In this document: positions 57,241 to 64,000 of the stretch, in pieces
Layout: the number at the start of each line of letters is the position of its first letter
Numbering within the stretch: the first letter of the stretch is position 1
NCBI GenBank assembly: GCA_963719885.1
Contig: CAVRDP010000009.1
Span: 62,001 to 126,000, forward strand
Direction: 5' to 3'
DNA length: 64,000 nucleotides
From: JANXQG01 sp963719885
GTDB taxonomy: Bacteria; Planctomycetota; Planctomycetia; Pirellulales; Thermoguttaceae
The notes under the pieces: generated by a model
The model's input: the letters and a program-made list of their open reading frames with translations, nothing else
Told to the model about the DNA's origin: nothing
Database searches by the model: none
Translations under genes and position numbers: made by a program

Positions 57241-59420
57241 ATGACCCCCATCGACTCCCCCCCAACGCAGCTATCTGCCCGAGCATGGCCCTACGCCTGC
57301 GGCTTGGTGCTGATCGTGTTCGTGGTCTTTGGGGCTGCCGCTGGTTTTGGTTTTCTTAATTGGGATGATCCTCAGCAGGTGCGGGAGAACCCCAACGTCA
57401 ATCCACCTTCCTGGCAAGGCGTGCGGGCGTCGTGGCAGGCGCCATATTGGAATCTATATATTCCGCTGAGTTATACGGTACTTGCCTTCGAGGCTGCCAT
57501 CGCGGAGCGTGTCGATCCGGTCAGCGGCCTGAGCGAGCTTCGGCCCTCCGTCTTTCACGTGGGCAATCTCCTGCTGCACGCGGCCTGCACTTTGCTGGTC
57601 TTCGTGCTCCTGCGGCGATTGCTCGGCGCCAACGTAGACAGGCACACTCCGCGTGCCGTCCGCCGCGCAGTCCCACGCGCAGGCCATTATGGCGGACGGC
57701 ACAGGGACTGTGCCTGCTACGTTGGCGGACGGCACAGGGACTGTGCCTGCTACTTTAATTGCCGCGGGGCTGGGCGCCTTGCTCTTCGCTGTACACCCTT
57801 TGCAGGTCGAATCGGTGGCCTGGATCTCCGAGGTCCGCGGGCTGCTTTGCGGCCTGTTCGCGGTTTTGGCACTTTGGCAATACGTCGAATATGCCGACGG
57901 GCACCCGGCACCAGGAACAACCGCGTTTTCTGCCGGGTGCCGGGTCGGGCGGACGAGCGAGGTGCGGGCCATGTTGTATGCCGGTGCGACCGCTGCGCTC
58001 GTCTTGGCACTGCTGTCCAAACCGGCGGCCGTGGCAGTTCCGCTCATGGCCGGCGTGCTGGGCGTCGGCCTCTTGCGCCGCCGGCTCATGGTGGTGTTCT
58101 TGGAAATGCTGCCCTGGATCGCCTGCGCGATCGTCGCAATCGCGAAAACGAAGCAGTTACAGCCCGGTACGGCGCTGGCATTCGTACCCTCGCTGGCGGT
58201 GCGACCGCTCGTTGCCTTGGATGCGATCGGTTTCTATGTGGCCAAATTCTTCGTGCCGCTGCAATTAGGCGCCGACTACGGCCGAACGCCGCCGTTTGTG
58301 CTAGGCGGAAAGCCTTTTGAGTCTTTTCAGATCGGTGGGGTTCTTCTGCCAGTTCTGCTTATCGCGTTCGTCTTGGTAAAGCATCGACGTATGCCGCTGG
58401 TTGGTTCCGCACTATTTCTGGCCTGGCTCGCCCCCGTACTGGGATTGGTTTCTTTCGATTTCCAACGCATAAGCACCGTGGCGGACCGTTATGTCTACTT
58501 GGCGATGCTCGGACCGGCACTCGTCGTTGCCTGGATCGTTCAGCGCTGGTGGAGCCTTCCCCTGGCGGGGGTCGCCGCCGCGACCATCGGCCTTCTAGGC
58601 GCATTGAGTTTCCTGCAACTCGGCACGTGGCGCGATACGCAGACGCTCTTCGAGCATGCCTTGCGGGTCAATCCCCGCAGCGCCGTAGCCCAATATCATT
58701 TGGGCTACCTGGCTTTCCTCGACGGCCGACGCGACGACGCGATTGACTGGTATCGGAAATCGCTGGAGCTCCGCCCCGATTTCGTCCTCACGCACGTCGG
58801 CCTGGCCAAGGCCCTTTTCGTATCGGGCGACGTTGAAGCGGCGTGCAACGTGCTCCGCGAGACCAAGGCCAACGGTCCCGACGCCAGGTTCGTGCAAGAG
58901 GTTCTTCAGGCATTCCAGTCGAAACAACAAGGTCTCGTGGAAGCAGCCGCGGAGATCAACTTGGGCGTTGCCGAGGCGGCTGCGGGCCGCTTCGAGAAAG
59001 CCCGCCTCCATTATCTGGCAGCGATCCGCATCGAACCCCGGCTGGCGAAGGCCTATTACAATTTGGGCAATCTTGCTTATGCCGAAAGAAATTGGTCCCA
59101 GGCCATCGAGCATTTCGAGACGGCACTGAAATGTCAGCCCGAGTACGCCGAGGCCAGGGCAAACCTGGGCGCCGCCCTAATGCAGTCGGGCCGGCTTCAG
59201 AATGCGATTACTCAGGAGAGAGCGGCGCTGATCATCGACCCCAGCTTGTTGCCCGCGGCACACGACGCTGGGGCAGGCCCTGCTGCGGAGCGGCTCCAAA
59301 GACGAAGCCGCGGCCGAATTTCGCAAGGCCCTGGACCAGATTCCGTTCGGCTCGCCGCAGGCCGCCAACATTCGAAGTTGGTTGCGCAAGGCGGAAGCCG
59401 ATGATTCCCTACCACAGTAA
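57241..59420 (+). CDS. TMTC-like membrane protein with C-terminal TPR repeats, broken by a repeat and a frameshift
   Basis: The N-terminal part has the FGFLNWDDPQQVRENPNVNPP and PLSYTVLAFEAAIA motifs of TPR-containing glycosyltransferase-like membrane proteins. About ten helices follow, with ALLFAVHPLQVESVAWISEVRGLL. TPR units appear after residue about 455 (AVAQYHLGYLAFLDGRRDDAIDWYRKSLELRP; KAYYNLGNLAYAERNWSQAIEHFETALKCQPEYAEARANLGAALM). A three-arm family B repeat (57634-57753) changes the frame at about residue 131, and another shift lies near 59266. Read through, it ends at 59420. As it stands it cannot make one intact protein. Confidence 0.75.
57634..57753. repeat. Family B repeat, three arms, inside the TPR membrane-protein gene
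   Basis: A left arm (57634, GTAGACAGGCACACTCCGCG), an inverted arm ending 57720 (GGGACTGTGCCTGCTAC), and a second copy of the same arm at 57723-57753. The coding frame differs on the two sides. Confidence 0.9.
57899..57948. repeat. Family G palindrome inside the TPR membrane-protein gene
   Basis: GGGCACCCGGCACC on the left, GCCGGGTGCCGGGTC on the right, in frame (HPAPGTT...AGCRVGR), between two predicted helices. Confidence 0.7.
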
Positions 59421-59424
59421 CCCG

Positions 59425-59505
59425 GTAGGCCGGAACAAGCTTGCGCAGTTCCGGCACGAATTGCTTCGAATTTCGCCGGAACTGCGCAAGCTTGTTCCGG
59501 CCTAC
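59425..59505. repeat. Family H palindrome, terminator-like
   Basis: 31-base arms GTAGGCCGGAACAAGCTTGC... and ...GCAAGCTTGTTCCGGCCTAC are perfect inverses around a 19-base spacer, four bases after the TAA of the TPR gene. Confidence 0.92.
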
Positions 59506-59531
59506 TGAACGTCGCCAAAAGAGGAAAACCC

Positions 59532-61859
59532 ATGAGAGCATCCCTGATCTTGCTGACGCTATTGACCGCCGCGGCTGCGGCCAACGATGAAATGTATCCG
59601 CCGGCGCCGGCGGCGCAGAAGGCCATCCAAATCGATGGCCGGGGCTTCACCATCAACGGCCAACGCACCTACATCGCCTCCGGCAGCATCCACTACCCAC
59701 GCGTGCCCCGCGACCTGTGGCGCAACCGGCTGCTGCGGCTCAAGCGGGCAGGCTTCAATACGGTCGAAACCTACGCCTTCTGGAATTTCCACGAGCCGCG
59801 GGAGAACGAGTGGGATTTCACGGGCGATAAGGATATCGGGGCCTTCCTCAGCACGGCCCAGGAACTCGGCCTGTATGCGATCGTCCGCGTCGGCCCCTAC
59901 GTCTGTGCGGAATGGGATTCGGGCGGATATCCGATATGGCTGAAATTCAAGCCGCCGTTCAAGGTCCGCACGACCGACCCGGCCTTCCTGGCCTGGAACG
60001 ATCACTGGTACGACAAGATCCTGCCCATCGTCGCCGCGCACCAGATCCATAAGGGCGGCAACGTGATTATGGTGCAATTGGAGAACGAGCATTTTCAGGG
60101 CTGGGGCACCGTCAGCGGCGATCCGTACTTCGATCACCTGCGCGAGAAGGCCCTGTCGCTGGGGATCGAGGTGCCGCTGTTCTTCAGCGGCCTGAACCAT
60201 GGCCATGGCCCCACGCCCAGCAATCTTGCAGGCCACAAGACGCCCTGGTTCAGCACCGAGTTCTGGCCCGGCTGGTTCGACCTCTACGGCAATCTTTCCG
60301 CCAAGCGTTTCCACGAGGTCGAGCGCGACAATTGGAAGATCCTTGCCGGCGGCGGCGCCGGCCACAATTTCTACATGCTCCACGGCGGCACGAATTTTGA
60401 GACCTGGAACGACGACAGCGGGGCTGCCAGCTACGATTACGGCGCGGCCATCGGACAAGCCGGCGACCTGCGGCCGATTTACTATAGGATGAAGAGGGCG
60501 AACCTGTTCGCTAAGACGTTGCCGGACCTTCGCGATAGCGGCGCAACCATCGAGTTTGACCGCAACAGCGCGAAGTCGATGACCGCGGCTCGACTAGGCT
60601 TAAGATGCATGGCACGTTTCCTCGGCCTGGGCCAGCATGACAAGGCGACCACGTTTGTTGTCTATGGCCCGTCAGGTGAGAGCGGCAGGCTGCGGTATGC
60701 CGGAAAGGAGATCACGTTCACGTTCCCCGAGAATGGGCCGCAGGAGCAAGAGTTTACCGCGGGCGGTGGCTTTCCGAACCAAGTGCCCAGCGTCTGGACT
60801 GAACGCGTCGTGGCGGTGAGCACGGCCTTGGCCGACCGCACGTGGATCGTCGACAAGCACGTGATTTGCGGCCCAGCATTCGTGGGCGATGTCCACAGCG
60901 CCAACGGCAAAGTAACATCGCTGACGATCGAGCGTCCCTACGGCCAGCCCTCGTGCGGCAAAGTCATCGTTTACGGAGACACGGTTCAACATTTGGCCGT
61001 GCGGGCCGACACCACGCTCGAAACGGCCCCCGCGCCGCAACTCCGCGATTGGCAGATGCGGCTTGCCCCGGAAGCGGCCGCCGATTATGACGATTCCGGG
61101 TGGAAGAAGTCGGCCGAACCGCTACAGATGGGGGCCGACGGCGACACCAGCGCTACGGCTTGGTATCGCGCCGTGGTGGACGTGAAAGCGGCGGGCGCCG
61201 CCAGGTTTCAGTTCAGCGGCCGCGCCGACGACATCGTGATCTTGGTCAATGGCCGCCGTTACGGCCCCCGGGTGCCGCTGGCGGCCGGTCGCAACGTGAT
61301 CGCCGTGCTCGCCTCGCATCGCGGCCGCGACAAGGCGTTCAACTATTATGGCACCCTCGACACCTTCGCCCGCAAAGGGCTTTTTGGCCCCGTGCAACTC
61401 ACCATCGACAGTGAAAACGTGGATGTCACGCCTTGGAAGATGCGCGGTGGCGTGGGGCCCTTGGACGGCAAGTGGCAACCCGTGGCCAGAACTATAGAAG
61501 CCCGAAGCGCAAGCAAGGTAAACGGTTCTTCCCTTGCTGGCGCCGCGGGCTTGAATGGCGGGCCACCCGGCGTGCCCGCCTTCTACCGCGCGACCTTCAC
61601 GACGAAGAACATTCCCGGTCGCATTTTGCGCGCCACGTCCAAGGGCCTGAGCCGCGGCACGATGTGGCTCAACGGGCACAACCTGGGGCGTTATCCGGAG
61701 AAGATTGCGGCCCCGGGGATGTATCTGCCCGAGTGCTGGCTCAAGGACGGCGAGAACCGGCTGGTGGTCTTCGACGAGGAGGGCGCGTCGGTCGAGCCGG
61801 TCAAGTTGGAAGTGGAAACCGCTGCCAGCCGCGAGGTGATTCAGGTCTCCGAGCCGTAA
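59532..61859 (+). CDS. Secreted GH35 beta-galactosidase
   Basis: 775 aa with a signal peptide (MRASLILLTLLTAAAAA). GH35 catalytic domain about residues 35-330: HYPRVPRDLWRNRLLRLKRAGFNTVETYAFWNFHEP, GPYVCAEWDSGGYPIW, general acid/base in ENE (184-186) and nucleophile E243 in STEFWPGWFD. Two beta-sandwich domains follow, with a closing YLPECWLKDGENRLVVFDEEG. It removes terminal beta-galactose from polysaccharides outside the cytosol. A family J palindrome (61497-61553) adds EARSASKVNGSSLAGAAGL near residues 655-674, in a loop between sandwich strands, without breaking the frame. Confidence 0.9.
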   Translation: MRASLILLTLLTAAAAANDEMYPPAPAAQKAIQIDGRGFTINGQRTYIASGSIHYPRVPRDLWRNRLLRLKRAGFNTVETYAFWNFHEPRENEWDFTGDKDIGAFLSTAQELGLYAIVRVGPYVCAEWDSGGYPIWLKFKPPFKVRTTDPAFLAWNDHWYDKILPIVAAHQIHKGGNVIMVQLENEHFQGWGTVSGDPYFDHLREKALSLGIEVPLFFSGLNHGHGPTPSNLAGHKTPWFSTEFWPGWFDLYGNLSAKRFHEVERDNWKILAGGGAGHNFYMLHGGTNFETWNDDSGAASYDYGAAIGQAGDLRPIYYRMKRANLFAKTLPDLRDSGATIEFDRNSAKSMTAARLGLRCMARFLGLGQHDKATTFVVYGPSGESGRLRYAGKEITFTFPENGPQEQEFTAGGGFPNQVPSVWTERVVAVSTALADRTWIVDKHVICGPAFVGDVHSANGKVTSLTIERPYGQPSCGKVIVYGDTVQHLAVRADTTLETAPAPQLRDWQMRLAPEAAADYDDSGWKKSAEPLQMGADGDTSATAWYRAVVDVKAAGAARFQFSGRADDIVILVNGRRYGPRVPLAAGRNVIAVLASHRGRDKAFNYYGTLDTFARKGLFGPVQLTIDSENVDVTPWKMRGGVGPLDGKWQPVARTIEARSASKVNGSSLAGAAGLNGGPPGVPAFYRATFTTKNIPGRILRATSKGLSRGTMWLNGHNLGRYPEKIAAPGMYLPECWLKDGENRLVVFDEEGASVEPVKLEVETAASREVIQVSEP
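61497..61553. repeat. Family J palindrome inside the GH35 gene
   Basis: GAAGCCCGAAGCGCAAGCAA on the left, CCTTGCTGGCGCCGCGGGCT on the right; in frame. Confidence 0.8.
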
Positions 61860-61894
61860 TTTGAAGTGCGGAGGCTAAGCCCCCGCACTCCAAA

Positions 61895-62422
61895 TCAGGA
61901 ATCGCCGCCGAAACTGCCGCCGCCACCGGAATCTCCACCGCCAAAATCGCCACCGCCGCCAAAATCGCCACCACCGCCGAAATCGCCGCCGCCAGCGAGA
62001 TCCCCACCACCACCAGAATCGCCACCTCCAAAACTTCCGCCGCCGGCGTCGTCGGTGTCTCCGCCAAAATCTCCGGCGCCGGGCTGATCGGCCGGCAAGG
62101 CGGCATCCTGGCCCGAGGAATCATAGCCGGCTTGCGGCGACGATTCGCCGCCCCACGACGAACCGCGGCTGCCGCCGCGGAACGAATCATACATCCAATT
62201 GCCCGCCGCGGCGCCGAACATGCCGCCCAAGAGCGAACTGAAGAAACCACCGCCGCCGCCACCACCGTAACCGGGACCGTAACCGCCCTGTCCGTAGCCG
62301 CCCTGTCCGTAGCCGCCGCCGGGCATGCCGCCGTAGCCGCTGCCGCCGCGAAACGCGCCGATAAGGGCCTTGATCATCCAGACGACCAAGAGGACCACCA
62401 CCGCCAGGCAGATCCAGCCCAT
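61895..62422 (-). CDS. Membrane-anchored Gly-rich protein, second half of a split YgcG-like protein
   Basis: 175 aa. One N-terminal helix (MGWICLAVVVLLVVWMIKAL) and then long Gly-rich repeats (GYGQGGYGQGGYGPGYGGGG and GGGDFGGGGDFGGGG...). TPM-domain (YgcG-like) proteins normally end with exactly such a helix and Gly/Ser tail on one chain. Here the tail is a separate gene overlapping the TPM gene by one base (TGATG), so the two products probably act together. Confidence 0.75.
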   Translation of the reverse strand: MGWICLAVVVLLVVWMIKALIGAFRGGSGYGGMPGGGYGQGGYGQGGYGPGYGGGGGGGFFSSLLGGMFGAAAGNWMYDSFRGGSRGSSWGGESSPQAGYDSSGQDAALPADQPGAGDFGGDTDDAGGGSFGGGDSGGGGDLAGGGDFGGGGDFGGGGDFGGGDSGGGGSFGGDS

Positions 62423-63036
62423 CAGCGGCGACGCTTGCGCCGCCCCGCCTGCCGGAAAATTGTTGGGAATCCGTTGTCCGGGCGGAACGTTGTTAGGAAT
62501 CCCCCTTGCGGCCGGAGCGGCCTGACCGCGCGCCGGCCGAGATTGGTTTCCAGCGTCGACTGGATGGTGTCGACCATTCCGGCAAGGGCCGCATCGAACT
62601 GCTTACGATCCATCAGTTTCAAAGTTTTCTTCGCCAGCGCATTGCGCTCTGCCGGCGTGAAGGCCTTCTTGCGGGTCGACTTGTCGGGTTCGATTTGCAG
62701 GTATCCCGGATTCCTGCAGATCAGGACGTAGATGCCGTTGACGCGTTCATCGTCGGTGCGCATCACGGCCCAGCGGCGAAAGAACTCTGCCTTCGCGTCG
62801 GGCTGGTATTGGGCTTTCATGTCATCGGGGATCGAAGAAAAGGTCTCGATCACGACCTCAACCTTGAAGTCGCTGTAGATTTTCAGAAGCCTTCCCATCG
62901 CGTGGTCTACGGCCGACTTGCTGAAGAAGGAACCCAAATCGTCGTTGATCTTCGGCCCGGCCCCCTCAACCGGGGATGTGCCAACCAGCCCGCCTGCCAA
63001 CAACGCGATAAGCAATAACCCGCCGGAACGCAACAT
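62422..63036 (-). CDS. Secreted TPM-domain protein, first half of a split YgcG-like protein
   Basis: 204 aa. Signal peptide (MLRSGGLLLIALLAGGLVG) then a TPM-like domain with the DLGSFFSKSAVDHAMGRLLKIYSDFKVEVVIETFSSIP opening and VNGIYVLICRNPGYLQIEPDKST. TPM domains may have phosphatase or chaperone-like roles at the membrane. The C-terminal part (GGFLTTFRPDNGFPTIFRQAGRRKRRR) repeats an imperfect FLTTFRPDNGFPTIFRQ unit from a GC-rich repeated DNA tract. The gene ends in an overlap with the Gly-rich gene. Confidence 0.75.
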   Translation of the reverse strand: MLRSGGLLLIALLAGGLVGTSPVEGAGPKINDDLGSFFSKSAVDHAMGRLLKIYSDFKVEVVIETFSSIPDDMKAQYQPDAKAEFFRRWAVMRTDDERVNGIYVLICRNPGYLQIEPDKSTRKKAFTPAERNALAKKTLKLMDRKQFDAALAGMVDTIQSTLETNLGRRAVRPLRPQGGFLTTFRPDNGFPTIFRQAGRRKRRR

Positions 63037-63122
63037 GGATCATCTCCTCTGAAAAGTGAGAACATACCATTCAATGCGCTTATTCTTACTCAACTCTGCG
63101 GCGTTGGCAAGCCGGCCTACCC

Positions 63123-63182
63123 AGCACGGAGTTCATTCCGTTCCCCAGAAATAAGCAAGGCAACGGAATAAATTCCGTTCTA
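63123..63182. repeat. Family I palindrome giving the CorC-like stop codon
   Basis: AGCACGGAGTTCATTCCGTT and AACGGAATAAATTCCGTTCT with a short spacer. The TAG stop of the minus-strand gene is the outer end of this repeat. Confidence 0.85.
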
Positions 63183-64000
63183 CGAAGGCGTTGGCAAGCC
63201 GGCGGCGTCGAGGACTTCGATCCGCACGCGTTCGATCCGCCGCCGCGTGGCGTCCAGGACCGTGATGCGGACGTTCTGCCAGGTCAGGTCTTCACCGGCC
63301 GTGGGAATGTGGCCCAGTTCGTTGAAAACGAAGCCGCCGATAGTGTCGTAGTCGGCGTCCTCGGGCAGGCCGAGGCCGAGCCGTTCGTTGATCTCGTCGA
63401 TATGCACCTTTCCCATCGCTTCACACGCGCCGGGACCCAACTCGCGGATGCCTTCCACGTGGGCCGGATCGTACTCGTCGACGATCTCGCCCACGATCTC
63501 TTCCAAAACATCTTCCATGGTCACCAGCCCGGAAACGCCGCCATACTCGTCCAAGACCACGACCATGTGATTGCGGCCGTGCTGCAATTCCTGGAGCAAG
63601 GCGTCGATCGGTTTGGTCTCCGGCACGAAAACCGGCTGGCGGAGGAGCTTGGTCCAATGCTCGGCGGGGCACCCAGTACTCTGGGTCCGGCTCGGGTCGC
63701 GGGCCAACTCCGCCAGGAGGTCTTTGGCGTGCAGGATGCCCAGAATATCGTCGCGATTGCGGCCATAGACGGGGATCCGCGTATGCCCGGCGTGGATCAC
63801 CTGGTCGAGCATCTCTTCCCAGGAGAGCGAGGCCGGGATGGAAAGCATGTCGGTCCGCGGGGTCATGATCTGCGAGACGTCGGCGTCGCCCAGTTCGATC
63901 ACGCCTTCGATCATTTCTCGGGCTTCTTCTTCGAGCAGGCCCTCGCGATGACCTTCGGAGACGATGGTGCGGATGTCTTCTTCGAACGATTCTTCGTCGG
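63180..64000 (-). CDS. CorC/HlyC-like CBS-pair protein (hemolysin family), 5' end outside window
   Basis: The frame is open to the right edge (…EESFEEDIRTIVSEGHREGLLEEEAREMIEGVIELGD), as in proteins with an N-terminal DUF21 membrane domain. Visible are a CBS pair (ADVSQIMTPRTDMLSIPA...HTRIPVYGRNRDDILGILHAKDLL; HMVVVLDEYGGVSGLVTMEDVLEEIVGEI) and the C-terminal CorC_HlyC domain (DYDTIGGFVFNELGHIPTAGE). These are probable divalent-cation transport or sensing proteins. A family D palindrome at 63666-63688 inserts RTQSTGCPA in frame, and the stop lies in a family I repeat. Confidence 0.88.
   Translation of the reverse strand, partial: DEESFEEDIRTIVSEGHREGLLEEEAREMIEGVIELGDADVSQIMTPRTDMLSIPASLSWEEMLDQVIHAGHTRIPVYGRNRDDILGILHAKDLLAELARDPSRTQSTGCPAEHWTKLLRQPVFVPETKPIDALLQELQHGRNHMVVVLDEYGGVSGLVTMEDVLEEIVGEIVDEYDPAHVEGIRELGPGACEAMGKVHIDEINERLGLGLPEDADYDTIGGFVFNELGHIPTAGEDLTWQNVRITVLDATRRRIERVRIEVLDAAGLPTPS
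63666..63688. repeat. Family D palindrome inside the CorC-like gene
   Basis: GGGGCACCCAGTACTCTGGG, read in frame between two conserved segments (AELARDPS and EHWTKLLRQP). Confidence 0.8.

Overview
The window reads as chromosomal DNA of a GC-rich planctomycete, probably Pirellulales-like. The reasons are a LEPR-type N-terminal motif on a giant secreted protein, several PQQ-like beta-propeller proteins, a DUF1559 pseudopilin with an HX9D-type tail, a TAT-exported Gfo/Idh/MocA oxidoreductase, a DUF4058 protein and a GH35 beta-galactosidase. No rRNA, tRNA, CRISPR array, phage or conjugation module was seen.

Layout. 0-6.6 kb: the end of an ArnT/GT39-like membrane glycosyltransferase, then a giant secreted S53 peptidase + GH25 + beta-sandwich protein. 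7.7-16 kb: two PQQ-like proteins, an AMP-ligase/aldehyde-dehydrogenase pair, a DUF3311 protein and a sodium:solute symporter. 16-17.1 kb: a RAYT transposase with an addiction-module antitoxin, bracketed by inverted copies of a palindromic repeat (family F). 17.1-28.3 kb: a third PQQ protein, a POT transporter, an oxidoreductase, an aminotransferase, hypothetical proteins and lysA. 28.3-37.4 kb: a type II secretion/pilus-like operon (gspE, gspF, a doubled gspF, four pilin-like genes). Its ATPase gene is split by an ISKra4-like element sitting in the Walker B motif. 37.4-46 kb: a cytochrome-like protein, a decayed DUF4058 gene, a repeat-filled gap, a 1378-aa unknown, and HIT, ThpR and S21 genes. 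46-48.7 kb: a sulfane-sulfur operon (ArsR, YgaP-like rhodanese, CoA-disulfide reductase-rhodanese) with a clear promoter. 48.8-64 kb: an RNA methyltransferase, a DUF11 lipoprotein, a response regulator, a YkgJ protein, an ADP-forming acyl-CoA synthetase, a TPR membrane protein, a GH35 enzyme, a split YgcG-like TPM protein and a CorC-like CBS protein.

The most striking property is a large population of short palindromic elements. I grouped them by eye into families A-Q: usually two 15-30 bp inverted arms around a short spacer, sometimes a single arm. They lie between genes and inside genes, where they usually keep the frame, add 7-30 residues, replace gene ends, or supply stop or start codons. 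About fourteen of the 48 genes here carry one. The RAYT gene with its own flanking repeats suggests how at least family F spreads.

Caution: about twenty single-base frameshifts break otherwise well-conserved genes. The pattern fits consensus errors of a draft or long-read assembly better than gene decay, so broken genes are given here at full span and the shift sites are named.
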